A stretch of DNA of 64,000 nucleotides from Dendrophyllia cribrosa (taxonomy: Eukaryota > Cnidaria > Anthozoa > Scleractinia > Dendrophylliidae): positions 19,228,851 to 19,292,850 of the forward strand of contig JAJLRJ010000006.1 in assembly GCA_024195265.1 (NCBI GenBank). Reading direction: 5' to 3'. Under the pieces are notes generated by a model. It did not search any database, had not been told where the DNA came from, and worked only from the letters and a program-made list of their open reading frames with translations. The translations under genes were made by a program, and so were the position numbers. Positions 33,701 to 44,588 of this stretch are shown here, piece by piece. Each line of letters opens with the position of its first letter. Positions within the stretch are counted from its first letter, which is position 1.

Positions 33701-36700
33701 TGTGGGTGCGAACTCTCTCCCACAGGAGATGTAGTAACGTAGCAGCCAAATTCTCTGTAAGATCATCCACCATGTGCTTAGGTAAACAAAAAAAATTCAA
33801 TTGTTCAATGGGTACTCCAAAATGTATGCTCACCATACTCCAGAAGATGTCTAAGGCCTATCCTGAAGCCTTGACCCAGCCTTGTTGAAGAAATATTCAT
33901 ATTCTAGTAGACTGAGTAAAGGTAGAAACTCATACTGACTGACCTGATAACAAACCATCAGACTTTTAGCCAGAAATTGAAAAGTGGGCATTCTGAATGT
34001 TTTCAAAAAGTGGGAGTCCACAGGACCCCTGGACACCCCGCTGGCTAAAAGCTTGCACATGCATATGCTTCTGATATAACTCTGTAGTGACTTGGACTGA
34101 TGTTGAGGTAAAATTTGCATATTATTTGTGCAAAAAAAAAAAACAATCATGGCAGAGAACTTGTCTTTGCCCTTGGATGTTTCTTGTCTAAAGTAACATT
34201 AGTGGTGGCAAAGACCAAGCCAAGGGAAGTCAAAGTGAATAATGAAGGGGTGCCTGGAAAAGACTTCTGATAAACTGCTAAAATCTCATTCCAAATAAAT
34301 TGCCTTGTATTCTCTTGTGAAACACAGGGAGAATTTGACGTTACATCACAAGTTACTTAGGGCCTTATTCCATGCACCCCTTCAAATTATTGTTAAATTG
34401 AAAGAGAATGCACACTGAGTAATGAATTTCAATTTGTGTCTTTAGCTGTGCTGCAAGATAGCAGGGACCCTGGAGTGGTTGATTTGTATTACACCATGCA
34501 CTGCTTGTCAAGTGAGGACATCAATGGCTTGCCACCAGGAGGGGGACTTCCAGCTAAGTAAGAGATAAACAGAAACTTCACTTAATCTATTATAAATCAT
34601 ATTAATACTATTAAGAAAAGGTTATGTAAATATGTTGCAATATGTCATATACATAGTGGTCACAATAAATAACTTAAATCTGGAATCTAGAGATACTACA
34701 ATATACAAAATATATAATATCAAATTTTATAATTCAAATGTGTGTTTAATATTAAATAGAGGTCATTCAGTGAAAAGTTGTGTAAAGGTTTGATTGCTAC
34801 ATAGGTTGATAAATAAAAAGTGATATCTGACTAGTTTGCTTCTTCTTGTTCTGGAATCAGCCAGTCAGATACACCTTCAGTTCTAATCATCAATAATGTG
34901 AATATAAGCTAAGAAATTTAAATAATATGTATAAGACATATGTTGAACATATTGAGGCCTCATGTGTCACATGTCAGGACAATGTTGAGTGATTCAGGCT
35001 ATTTTACCCTGTCATTTACTTGCCCCTCTTGAATTAATATTACTCCTCGGAAAAAAAATGAATGCCCTGGGGTTTAATGAGAAAGTTTTTATTTGAAATA
35101 TTTTAAAACAATAAACTTGTAATGCAGTACATAAAGAGGTCATTTCCCTATTTCAGTGAGATACTCTGTATTATATGATAGTCAGCTCAGGGTTTGAAAT
35201 ATATATCGGTACACTTAGTCCTTAGAGCAACCACATTTGTTGGCGTGGATGCCCAAAGAATATGCTGCTTGCCCTGCCTCTTATTCTTGAATATAAACGC
35301 CTTTCTTTGGGCAATTATTAAGTTGTTCTTGATCAATCATTTCTCTCAGAATTTCTGCTATTCTATTGAGGTTCTTTTGGGATATGGTAAAAGTACCATG
35401 GGCTCACATGGATGAAGAAAATTCTGAGTGCAGCAAACCATTTAACAGAGGCCTTACTCTTAAGTTAGAATTTTGTTTTTTGTCTTTTCGGGTGCATTCG
35501 ACCAACAGCAAACAAAAATGGCACCCATTTGCGGTGAAAATGAGTTATTGTGCTAAAAGGGATTTTTTTTTTGTATTTCAAAATTGTTTATTTATCTATT
35601 TGAGTACATTACATTATACTTCGCATACACCATTTACATTCACATTTACATTTACATTTACAAACAAGTCGTAAATTAAAAGTTTCGGATTAAGACTGTT
35701 AAGTAACATATTTAATAAATAACATGTGCATTTCAAAGGTTTATATTCGTTGAGTAATGTTCATTATAGTGCAATATATATTTAAATATATTTACCCCAT
35801 TTCTTGATATGCACAACTAATTTATTTTTTGACTTGGCGTTCTACTTTCTAGTTGATAAATTGAGTGGATTCTTGATAAAAGATGGTTTTAAAGTGTTGT
35901 TTCTGCAGTAATAGATATATTGTTTTGCAATAATTACAATGTGATTTAACAACAAGAGGTCATCCTTTTTTTTTCCATAGACCAAACATTTTATCGATAT
36001 CAGAAAGTGATGTAATGTCAATATTCCTATTGTTACACCAATCAATAAGATCTGTCCAAAGTGTTATGATAATGGGGCAGGATACTGCTGGAGTCACTCT
36101 TTCTTATTTCCTTTTACGAAGCAATAAAGGAGTGTCCAAAAATAAATGTTATTATAAAAAGAAACCAGCTTGGGAAATTGGTTGCAACAAAGATGTGAAG
36201 ATGAAATACTGACCCTTGAAGGACCCGAGTCAGCCACACCTTTGTTTTTGTTTACATATGGGAGTTTCGGTATTATTTTACACATGATGTGTGACCAAAA
36301 GTAGGGAAATCACTGCAAAAGGACAGAGGCTAGATATTTAAAAATATTGTTATAAAAGGTAACAGGCCTAGCACAAATCCTGCTCGTCGCAAAAAAGCAT
36401 TTTAGCTCGGCTTTAGAAAAGGGTTACCAAGTACCTGCCTTGAGATATTTTTCTTTTTAGATCAAACTAAGATATAACAGGCCTGTTGTTCTCAATGTTG
36501 CCGATTCTTTGATCTTATGTAGGTTTAGAATATTTAGTTATGCCATTGTTTGTTTGCTAGCTCTGGGCTTAACAATATAGTTTCTTTGGCGCATAGTTTA
36601 CAAGTTTAGTAGTAGTCGCTGAATCCCCACTGAGTCAATTGCTCAGTCCGTGATTTTGTGTGAGCGCAAGTCTGCGGTTAGCTTGGCTTCCGAGATAGTG

Positions 36701-39700
36701 TTTCTTCATCACGGCTGAAAGAGTCTAAGAATCATAGAATAATGGCATATTACAATATTATTATTGTTTTCAACTCCTAAGAGTTTATTCTGCATTTAAG
36801 TTGAATGTCTCTGAGCTACTATATTTATACTATATTATATTATGTTTATACTATATTTATACTATAATATATTTCTCTAGGCTGTACTTTCATTGTTAGT
36901 CCTACATGTACGACGTTATTGCATCCAGCATGAAATCAGTTTGTGAAATATTTCAATCTCCAGCCACCCTGGATCCAGAGGTCCGTTCTCTGAATATCAT
37001 GAGTGAAATTAACCGTACAAACGGTTAGAAGAAGCTCGTTGTCGCGGCTTTGCCGCTCAAACTCGCCGTTTCCACTAAAAAATAAAAACCTCTGGCACCC
37101 AGGGTAATCTCCAGCATGTTTGCTGTTTCATAATTCTCACGGCCGGATACAAGTGATTACTTTTGTACATTATTTAACAACAACATTTCGGCGAACTGGC
37201 CATGGGTTAGCTGTACAATTCCAACCTCACTTTTGCTCGCATTCCAAAGATTGAAAGTCGATTTGCGAAGAATAGTTTTCTTTTCATTTCCTGGCGACTT
37301 TAGCTGTCCACACTTGGGAAACCGTGAGGCCATAATACCATTGACTTTGGATGTTAAAACCTTGTCCGCTGGTAACACAAAACTACGAAAAAATCGTTCA
37401 AACCGATAGACTAATAATTAAAAAAAGCTACGATAACAGTTACAGACTTTCAATTACACAACTTGGGACGATGCAGTAAGATTCCGATTCACTATGCAAT
37501 AATGTTCTGTAATTTCGATGGCATCAAAAATGGCGGATTTCACCGTCTGAACGCACAGTGCATTATGGGTGACTCGGGTCCTTTAACCCATTGACTCTGA
37601 GAGTTTCAACAAAAAATGGCAATTTGAAGCTAATATAATAATGCATTTTTTTGGCGGCCATCAGGACAAGTTATAACCAAACTGGGTAAAACATTGTTTG
37701 CAACATGTTGACTGAACATCCTTTCCTTTCAAGGGCTAGTATGTGGCCTTTACATTTTGAGCATGCACACAAAGCAATATAAAGATAAATCAGTTTGACT
37801 TTTCATTTCCTTTTTTTCTCTCTCCATTTTTCATGTTTTTTTTTTTTATTGCTTGTCTTTCACTAGACTTCATTTTTGCAGGAATAGTTGTCATGTAAAT
37901 GCTGGAGAAAGTGATATCTGATATTGTTTAATAAAAAATGCCAATTGTTAGGAAGACCAATTTTTTCCTCGATTTTGAAAGTTAAATTTATTGGGTTTCT
38001 TGCATGTATCTTTGGCCCAGTTCAGGGGATCACTGCATCCAGGCAATGTGACCAGTATGAGCGTAACCAAATAATGGGAATAGTGGACAAGTATAGCTAC
38101 AGGTGTGATAATCCAATAATCCAATTCTGGAGTGCAGCACCCTCCTGCACTTATCCAGAGCACATTTCACATTGCTCATGTGTAGCAGTGTAACTAGCAT
38201 ATTCTCTGCGATGATTTTCCATGTTTCACATGGTCACCTACACTGAAGTGGGAATGTTTGGTTAGCAGAATTGTAGATATGAGAAGTGAAGAGAACAGCA
38301 GCAAACAGAAAAGGCCTGATTATGAAATAATGACCTATTCACGAGAATTTATTACTGACACCAGCGTGTGTGTTAGGTCAACTTCTGCGGCGGCTTCTGT
38401 TGTGTTTTCATTTCTCTGAAAGCTCTCACTGGCCGTTTTTACTTGTTGTTTCCCTGAACATTTCACTACATTTTTGTCCTTTCTGCTTTCCCATTTGGTT
38501 TTGCAGTTGCACAAAACTTGGCTGTTTTTCCCACGCTTTTTACCCTGTGAACTGAACTTCACTCCACTAATCAGTGATTGACCTTTCTTGTAAATTTCAC
38601 ACGCTGCTGTGTCACAATACTGGCACTAGAACAAAAACAGTGCTTGTATAATAGGCCATTTCCGTTTTATTTGCATGTGAATGAAAACTCATTTTCATGT
38701 GAAAGGTTTCGCACCTAGCCTCGCTTTGATACAGAGGCTAAAGACAACTCGGAAATGGCCTATTACTCATGTAAGGTTCCGGCTCCGTTTTTCTTGTTAT
38801 TTTTTGTGTCACAATTTTGCATGCAAATTTATACACGCATATTTTAAATTGTGCACTTCCAATTCATTGTTTGTATTGTGGTACAGTCTTCATTTACAAA
38901 ACATTCAATAGTAAACAACGTGGTCTGCAGGAACGATGACTGAATGAAAGGAGTAACTCTTCTCCATATCGGACATCTTCTTATCATGTTTAAAATATAT
39001 CGTTAAACTTTCTTATGCATGCGCATGAGTATAGGCTGCTTGGAGCCTCTTGTTATATTTACAAAGCAGACTTCATTCACAGCTTTCACTGGTTCACTGT
39101 TTTTTTTAAAACTTTGTGAAAAGTGACAAAGAAAAGGTAAGATCTGCTGTTCATGGGTTTGGTTTGACCTGTTGAGTGAAACAAAACTGAAACAGATCAA
39201 GGCCTCTGATTTTTGTCGTGTCTGCAAGATAACTTTTAAGAACAATGGGACTTACATTTTGTCAGAAAACCTTTTGAGTACCTTGAAGGCTGCCGCTCCA
39301 CTTAACAAGATCGTGACTGGAAGTCTCAAGCTTTCGCTAAACTGTGCATTCCATTTATCTACCCTTGTTTACAGGAAATATGCATTAAAAATGTAAAAAT
39401 GTAGAGAACAACTTGAACTTTGTTCGGGACAATCTTAACAATAATAATTATAATAATAATAATAATAGTAACATTATTATAATATGCCTTTATTCAGTTG
39501 ATAATATACATATCAAAAGTTACAATAAAAGAATTAGAAATTACGATAAAGGCAAAACTACAATATTTATGGTGGGCAAAAACAGTGGTAATAACAATAT
39601 TATTTAATTAAAAGTATTTACAGGATGAATTCAACTAACTGTCTAGCTAACTAAATAAAATAAAACTAACTATCAAGGTAATCTACTGATAAGTTATATC

Positions 39701-42160
39701 GAAATGTTAACCTCTACAAAGCTATTCTTAAAATGCTCAGTGTTTCCCACAGGTATTTTATGGAAAGAGTTGTAGAGAAAAGTGGAAGAAAAATTGGAAA
39801 CCATTTTAATCAAAACTCACTTTGGCCTTACCCAAGCCATTCTTGCCATTAAAAATTCAAAACCTTTAAATGAAAGTAATATTAAAAATTGACGTTTGTG
39901 AGGACAGTGAATGAAATGAAGCTAAAAATAGCATTTCTACCTAACATGTTTCGAGTGCAATTTTGTGGTCGCTTATTTCTGAGCTGCACTATAAATATTT
40001 TAAGTTATTAAAACAATTATTAATGTAAAATAATGCTTTTGTTATCTTCCACAGGCAAGTTTTTGTTCAAAAAGCTTTGGAAAAGCTGATAGCTAAACAG
40101 ACAGAAGAGGTAAGTTAGCAACAAACTTTGCATGTCTACTGCTTTACCATCTTGAGTACTCAACTTAGTTTATTTTGCCAATGAAAATATATGATATGAA
40201 TTTACTTACTGTAAAGCAGGACAGTTTTGCAGACGTTTTATTATGCTGTCCAACAGTTTGGGAAATTTTGCAGGCTCTGATTTTTTTTTTCCAGTCTAAA
40301 ATTAACACTCAGATTAGTGATTCTCAGTACTTGGTTATCTGCAAAGTGGTTTTTAAAAGCTATGTGGAAAACGTTTTACATACATGTACAGGATCTTATA
40401 ATATATTTTTTGGATTCTTAAAGAAAGCCACAAAAATTTTAAACCATACAAATCAAGCTTTTATGGTAGTATAAAAACAATTAATTTTTCATGCCGAGAA
40501 TGGATCTTGAACTCCTGATCCAATAGTGGTATGTTGGTTGTGACTGTGGATGCTGCTGTTGTTGCTGCATTGGAAATAATCTTTCTTGACCTTTTAGACA
40601 TTCATATTGATTAGACATTGTAAAAAATTGGTTGGATATCTACAGTCTTGACCTTTTTACCCAAGACACAATCCATCAGCATACAAAAGGGTTTGCAATG
40701 CATTATGGAGGGATTTCAATTCTGATTGCCTTTTTCCGAGTTTACTTAAATCAGAAGGGTCTTTTACAGTGAAAAAAAAAAGATTTAACAAGTGTAAACT
40801 GTTATTTGCAATGTTTTCTGGAACCAAATGTGATAGCCTTCAGACTTTCAAGACAAAAGGTACCGTAAGTCTGTGATTACCAGCACTGTTGCTGCAACAA
40901 CCTTAGAAAGTTGAAGCTTCCAACATTGGACACCCTGACACATCCTTCAAGTGTGTGCTTAGTGTCCAGTTACAAGGGCTGTCTGTCTTTTCCAGTCTAA
41001 AATTAACACTCAGATTAGTGATTCTCAGTACTTGGTTATCTGCAAAGTGGTTTTTAAAAGCTATGTGGAAAACGTTTTACATACATGTACAGGATCTTAT
41101 AATATATTTTTTGGATTCTTAAAGAAAGCCACAAAAATTTTAGTATAAAAACAATTAATTTTTCATGCCGAGAATGGATCTTGAACTCCTGATCCAATAG
41201 TGGTATGTTGGTTGTGACTGTGGATGCTGCTGTTGTTGCTGCATTGGAAATAATCTTTCTTGACCTTTTAGACATTCATATTGATTAGACATTGTAAAAA
41301 ATTGGTTGGATATCTACAGTCTTGACCTTTTTACCCAAGACACAATCCATCAGCATACAAAAGGGTTTGCAATGCATTATGGAGGGATTTCAATTCCGAT
41401 TGCCTTTTTCCGAGTTTACTTAAATCAGAAGGGTCTTTTACAGTGAAAAAAAAAAAGATTTAACAAGTGTAAACTGTTATTTGCAATGTTTTCTGGAACC
41501 AAATGTGATAGCCTTCAGACTTTCAAGACAAAAGGTACCGTAAGTCTGTGATTACCAGCACTGTTGCTGCAACAACCTTAGAAAGTTGAAGCTTCCAACA
41601 TTGGACACGCTGACACATCCTTCAAGTGTGTGCTTAGTGTCCAGTTACAAGGGCTGTCTGTCTTTAGCAGGTGTTAGTAAAACATATTTCAAACTTAAAA
41701 CAATCTTATTATGTAGTTATCCCTTGCCAGCTCCCCTTTTCAAATCCTTTTTCAAACCCTGTGGCAGTATAAATGTTGCTTGGCTGGAGAGGGGTCGAGG
41801 AAGAGAAGGAAATATTGGCTCCTTTCTCAACAATTTTGTCAATAGTTTATGCTATCAACAGCCACAGCTCGTGACTGGTTTCCACCTTTTTACGGAAATC
41901 GGTCAGATTTTTTATGATGAACATACAATTTATTATAAAAGTAGAATCCAAAGTTATTAGCTTGAAAATGCATTTCAGAAATTAAAAACCTAAGAAATTG
42001 TCCAGAAAAGCATGCCCCCGGACCCCCTAGAAGCTGGCACCTTTAGCGCTTGAATTCTTGCCAATAGGTGACATTTTTTCCTTGATAAGTGCCTGGTCGA
42101 CCTAAACAATGGGATTGTAATGTTTTCTCCTTAACCTGATTATGTTCACAGTCAGATTGA
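20936..42160 (+). CDS. PPM1A: PP2C-family Ser/Thr protein phosphatase (PPM1A/PPM1B-like), six exons
   Basis: A metal-dependent phosphatase that removes phosphate from Ser/Thr, family PPM; vertebrate members act on stress-kinase, TGF-beta and AMPK pathways. Exons are 20936-21781, 23300-23377, 31923-31962, 34446-34557, 40055-40109 and, inferred, 42152-42160. All have GT-AG borders and join in phase to about 379 residues (human PPM1A has 382). The start MGAFLEKPK matches the family and offers an N-myristoylation Gly2. Catalytic landmarks are R33, E37-D38, D60-G61-H62, SGTTAV, NCGDSR, HKPSNP, QRVNGSLAVSRALGDFEYK, CDGIWD (D243) and GSRDN (D286 in exon 2). The C-terminal helical region includes LPPGGGLPAKQ. 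No lesion was seen, so it is probably functional. A PPM1B-like assignment cannot be excluded. Confidence 0.94.
23091..23112 (+). other. G-quadruplex-forming motif in PPM1A intron 1
   Basis: Four G runs of 4-6 separated by single T bases, on the transcribed gene's coding strand, about 190 bp before exon 2. A 15-G run also occurs near 22537-22552. Confidence 0.6.
23300..23377 (+). CDS. PPM1A: PPM1A exon 2 (GSRDNMSV)
   Basis: The acceptor TTGTTGCAG and donor AAG|GTACCT bound 26 codons. It encodes the last metal-binding motif GSRDNMSVILV and the start of the C-terminal tail (APKVSEEAIKK). Confidence 0.95.
24061..25811. mobile_element. DNA-transposon-like element, TIR CAGGGTTTTTGTTA
   Basis: A perfect 14-bp TIR (CAGGGTTTTTGTTA at the left, TAACAAAAACCCTG at the right) with ATTTT directly repeated outside (24056-24060 and 25812-25816). 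The paralogous segment near 29280-29295 runs straight across the site (CCTACATTTTTGCCC). CAGGG termini are common in hAT, but the visible duplication is 5 bp rather than 8. No transposase is present. Confidence 0.75.
25110..25620. repeat. Degenerate ~170-205-bp tandem repeats inside the 24061-25811 element
   Basis: Three copies each of GCCCACGTGT, GATTGTGAAAAAAA and AAGGATTTGTTTTTATAGCC follow in order. Many in-frame lysine/tyrosine codons create short spurious ORFs. Confidence 0.75.
26153..26742. mobile_element. TTAA-flanked MITE (TIR GGTGGCTCCATATAG)
   Basis: GGTGGCTCCATATAG at the left and CTATATGGACCCACC at the right, flanked by TTAA (26149-26152) and TTAC (26743-26746, one change). The paralogous sequence at 30085-30105 reads AAGGTTAAATCACAAAGG without the insert, giving an empty site. 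Non-coding. Confidence 0.8.
26920..28500 (+). pseudogene. Decayed hAT-type transposase
   Basis: Pieces in several frames are collinear with a hAT-like transposase: CNIHIVHKAFRAG near 26950, DRIVKNWEAIKKFLVE to LIGHLPIDNK (27121-27630), AVVMPTISEEEVALVTDEWK after a frame change near 27630, then LVKSLLSLSHGNADVEQSLS (about 27860-27920), which resembles the C-terminal hAT dimerisation region. A long Lys/Glu/Arg coiled coil (28095-28246) and a Lys-rich tail (28300-28500) follow. The longest intact part is 27121-27675. At least three frameshifts or stops make it non-functional. The N-terminal zinc finger is not visible. Confidence 0.75.
28330..28960 (+). repeat. ~320-bp tandem duplication at the 3' end of the hAT element
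   Basis: AACCAAACAGTGTTCAAATA, GACATGATGTACA and GTTTGTTTCCAACTTTGTGT each occur twice, about 320 bp apart (for example 28403 and 28732). The tail-coding sequence is thus duplicated with ~10% divergence. Confidence 0.85.
29526..30068. mobile_element. TTAA-flanked foldback MITE (TIR AGTGTATA)
   Basis: Long inverted arms (29526-29760 and 29830-30068) share TATTTGCTTGATGGAATCTA, AAATTTCAC and CCGGTGGGTTACAAAACC. TTAA flanks both ends (29522-29525 and 30069-30072). The empty site survives at 26126-26136 (AGCTTTTAATG). A TA duplication is also compatible. Confidence 0.8.
30365..31566. repeat. Inverted-repeat element with a GC-rich core
   Basis: Arms of ~80 bp (30365-30447 and 31482-31566), about 80% alike, share CAGCCTATGTTGCTTTT and GCTCAGATTTG. 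The 30600-31340 interior is clearly richer in CpG and GC than the surrounding intron. The short frames inside (for example 30741-31022) match nothing known to me. Confidence 0.6.
31923..31962 (+). CDS. PPM1A: PPM1A exon 3 (EAELDADLEKRIA)
   Basis: A 40-bp exon between CTTATCGTATAG and G|GTATGT. It keeps phase with exons 2 and 4 and matches the EAELD helix of the family. Confidence 0.9.
32146..32162. repeat. (TA)n microsatellite
   Basis: About eight TA units in PPM1A intron 3. Confidence 0.9.
32203..32997. mobile_element. TTAA MITE family P1, copy 1 (TIR GGTGGCTGAACA)
   Basis: A 795-bp non-coding element with GGTGGCTGAACA and TGTTCAGCCACC ends and TTAA on both sides (32199-32202 and 32998-33001). 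It is close to the copy at 49290-50092 over its full length, differing by scattered substitutions and small indels. Confidence 0.9.
33056..33234 (-). CDS. Possible terminal exon of an unknown gene antisense to PPM1A
   Basis: On the minus strand a strong acceptor (CTGTTTCTTTGCAG) opens 58 codons to TAA at 33058-33056: SERPTEDNALSVVTPGDKKV, then CDLFNELLVQGDIRILIPN and LTDQLEDTCTWA. The composition looks like real protein. I do not recognise the family. An additional minus-strand frame at 33633-33836 (LPKHMVDDLTENLAATLLHL) could be an upstream exon but has a poor donor. It may be transposon-derived. Confidence 0.35.
33266..33417. mobile_element. Short foldback repeat
   Basis: Arms share TATCAAACAC and GAGTGTTTCATCAGG with the inverse TGATGAAACACTC and TGTTTGATA. 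A T run sits in the loop. Confidence 0.75.
34446..34557 (+). CDS. PPM1A: PPM1A exon 4 (AVLQDSRDPGVVDLYYTMHC)
   Basis: Bounded by TGTGTCTTTAG and AA|GTAAGA, in phase on both sides. It ends SEDINGLPPGGGLPA, matching the family's C-terminal LPPGG motif. Confidence 0.92.
34558..36965. other. PPM1A intron 4, left part; no gene
   Basis: AT-rich. Contains an ACATTT microsatellite (35631-35661) and AT-rich TATAT-type sequence (36815-36870). No exon or transposon end was identified. Confidence 0.4.
36967..37105. mobile_element. Short MITE (TIR ACCCTGG..CCAGAGG)
   Basis: ACCCTGGATCCAGAGG at the left and CCTCTGGCACCCAGGGT at the right bound ~139 bp in PPM1A intron 4. Confidence 0.65.
37106..38648. other. 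PPM1A intron 4, middle part; no gene
   Basis: AT-rich sequence with short spurious frames on both strands. Nothing else was recognised. Confidence 0.35.
38649..38765. mobile_element. Short MITE (TIR TAATAGGCCATTTCCG)
   Basis: A perfect 16-bp inverted terminus bounds 117 bp. A small inner repeat (GAATGAAAACTCATTTTC) also folds. Confidence 0.75.
38766..40054. other. PPM1A intron 4, right part; no gene
   Basis: Includes an (AAT)n microsatellite at about 39430-39470 and AT-rich DNA. No exon was seen before 40055. Confidence 0.4.
40055..40109 (+). CDS. PPM1A: PPM1A exon 5 (KQVFVQKALEKLIAKQTEE)
   Basis: The acceptor TCTTCCACAG and donor GAG|GTAAGT are strong. It aligns with the family's C-terminal helix. 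If the donor is not used, the frame stops two codons on (TAG at 40116-40118). Confidence 0.88.
40291..41665. repeat. ~700-bp direct tandem duplication in PPM1A intron 5
   Basis: Copy 1 (40291-40991) and copy 2 (40992-41665) are nearly identical from CCAGTCTAAAATTAACACTC to GGGCTGTCTGTCTTT. Copy 2 lacks a ~31-bp piece (ACCATACAAATCAAGC region). The high identity indicates a recent event. Confidence 0.95.
42152..42160 (+). CDS. PPM1A: Inferred PPM1A terminal exon (Ser-Asp-stop)
   Basis: A well-formed 3' splice site (a TTAAC/CTGAT branch-like sequence and TATGTTCACAG) opens in the needed phase 0 as TCA GAT TGA. This gives a protein ending ...KQTEESD, 379 residues, close to human PPM1A. 3' UTR would follow to AATAAA at 42957-42962. 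This is inferred without transcript data. Confidence 0.5.
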   Translation, partial: SD

Positions 42161-42956
42161 AGGACCAATGGAGATGTAGCACCAAGTCAAGAATGATGCT
42201 ACTGCAGTGTTTGTGTTTGATTTAAGTCTACTTTAAATAACAGTTTAACATAATGTTTGCATAACCAGGAGTATATAAATTTGATTGATATACATGTAAA
42301 CAACAACTGAAAACATTTTATTAGAAAGGAAAATCAATTCTGGCAGTTGTAGTCAATTTATGATGTCAGAGTGAAAACTACCGGTACTTATTTTAATAAG
42401 TATTTGTATTTCCCTCTAATAGTGGGACATTTTTTTGGTACACTTAGAGCTGTTGGTATTCCACAAGTTAAATAGAATCATGAAGTTTTTGTTGTGATTG
42501 TAATGCCTAGAAATGCCTGACATTAAGTACAAGACATGCTCAGTCAAATCAGACATTTTACATCTGACAAATGTTCTTCCTTCTTGGCATCAATTTCTGA
42601 CATGGCCATGAAATCACGGATACTTACTGTCACAATGAATATTATATTAATGATTTGTGGAAAACTAAAGCTGTGTTAGACAAGTAGAAAAGAAAAGGTC
42701 AACTTTAAAGGAAAATGCAAGTATGATTATCAGTGTATGTAGTTAATAGAACACAAGTAGTTTGTCCGGTCAGTGATCATGAGAGAAATAAGTGTAATAT
42801 TGAACAAGATATGTCCTTTTAAAAAGTATGTTTCATGTCTTTGTGGCAGCAGTTAGACTGCAACACAGTGGGTTAGTTCCAACATACTGGGGCAGCCTTA
42901 GATCCGCACACCGTCTTGAGTGTGGAAGTGGAGCTGTTTTGCTGTCTAGACATATA

Positions 42957-42962
42957 AATAAA
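42957..42962 (+). terminator. Candidate poly(A) signal for PPM1A
   Basis: The first AATAAA after the inferred stop, about 800 bp downstream. Confidence 0.4.
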
Positions 42963-43203
42963 CTCTGTAAGGTTTCAATGCATGTTTTCTTTTCGAGCTT
43001 TGCTATGATAACCTCCCTATAAATGCTCTTGCTGTTTGTTTATTGAAAAAGTTTCTTTCATACAAGACGGAAACAATGCTGCTAACAATGATTAGAAACC
43101 CTTGGCTTACCAATAACTGCATATGTTCTCAAATGTTCCTGCTTTTACTTGCTTTCGGTAAAGTGATTTCCTATTTGGGTGACTAATTTAATTGCGACTG
43201 TGT

Positions 43204-43460
43204 GACACGCCTTACTGTGAGCACTCAACAAACTTGTTCACAAGTTAGCCAATCAGAGAGCGCGAATTCAATTGACGGGCAGGCCTGCTCGCAAAGTTGA
43301 GCACAATGTCGCTTCGTGTTTGTCACAGGAGTGTAAAAACAGTTAAAAAATACCAAGATTTTAATCACTTTCTTGCTTCACAAAAATGATTATAAGAATT
43401 AGCTGGTGATATCATGGAAACTTGCAAAAACGTTTGTTGGGTGCTCAGGTAAGGCGCGTC
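43204..43460. mobile_element. MITE family M2, copy 1 (TIR GACACGCCTTAC)
   Basis: The left end GACACGCCTTACTGTGAGCA and right end GCTCAGGTAAGGCGCGTC are inverted. The second copy is at 61680-61954, which lacks the outermost right-end bases. Non-coding. Confidence 0.85.
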
Positions 43461-43804
43461 GCATATACAAATCAGCGCTCCACGGCTTCACCTGCCTTTA
43501 ACTGCTTGGTAGTTCGATAACAAGGCAGATATATAGCAAACAACATATATTTATACTTATATATACACATCTTACACACGTATATAATGATCGCTGGGAG
43601 CTTGTTCACAGGTGGCATAGTGCCTGCATGATCTATAGTAGTTTGATTAGCTCTTGTATATAGTGGACATCAAAAGTGTAATACATTATTTTATAGCATC
43701 CGCCAAGCACATTTCTGATCTTAAAAGTTCTTTAAGAAGATTTAAATGCATCTGTACCGGCAGCAAAATAGCAAACTTAGTACATAGGATTGTCTGTCAC
43801 TTAA

Positions 43805-44186
43805 AGGAGCTATGTCATGGTGATTTTGAGGTTTTCGGGTCAAAACCGTCCCAAATTAAAACTAAGTACCTTTCTCGTACACGAAATGCTTGAAGAACAA
43901 TAACAGGAAGATATCAAGTGAATTTTAGCAGAGAAAATAAACCATAATCGGAGTTTCGGCGAATTTTCTAAGACACAAGCGATAAACTTGAAAAAATTGG
44001 CCCAATTTTTTCAAGATACAATCCATTTCCATCCTGGCCATCTGCAGCCCAAGACACTTATTTTTACTCTTAGAGCACTAGTAGAATAATTTTAAACAAA
44101 ACTGGACCATTATTTTTGGGTTTTAACTGATATAAAGATGTCCTTTGGCTTTTTAAAGTAACGCTAAAAATGGTGACATAGCCCCT
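43805..44186. mobile_element. TTAA-flanked MITE (TIR AGGRGCTATGTCA)
   Basis: AGGAGCTATGTCATGGTGA at the left mirrors TGGTGACATAGCCCCT at the right, with TTAA on both sides (43801-43804 and 44187-44190). 382 bp, non-coding. Confidence 0.85.
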
Positions 44187-44355
44187 TTAAACTGTAACAG
44201 GGCAGATTTACCAAAGACAATGCCAAGTGAAACGAGAAGGCAACAATGCACTGCGAATATACTAGGCACTGATTAATTTCAGCTTTCGTTGCTGATGTTA
44301 CCAAGGTGCAGCACTTTCAGATTTCCACGTGGCGACCACATCGTGACGACACTGA

Positions 44356-44588
44356 CCCTCAGCCGTCTTTCCCCCGCTTCCCCCCTCCCCCCCTGTTAGG
44401 GCTTGGCGTGCTCATTGCTAAATCTGCTTTTGATCAGATCAACGCTAATCACTTGTTCCTGTTCCCATCTAAAGTGTTAACGTTAGGAGATATCAGGATT
44501 ACAGTTTGAAGTTCTCTTTGGTTTATTGTTTAATGTTACTTAGTGGTTTATCGTTTAAGGATTAAAAATTTAACAATACGTTGCATGC
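44356..44588 (+). repeat. 235-bp direct repeat, left copy
   Basis: From CCCTCAGCCGTCTTTCCCCC to ATACGTTGCATGC. Nearly identical to 48291-48526 apart from C-run length and two substitutions. Confidence 0.97.

Noticed and set aside
40175..40474. Extra PPM1A exon starting at the TTTTTTTTTTCCAG of the tandem duplication
   Set aside because: The frame after the acceptor (SKINTQISDSQYLVICK) has no family similarity and lies in the duplicated block; the 42152 acceptor gives a family-like length.
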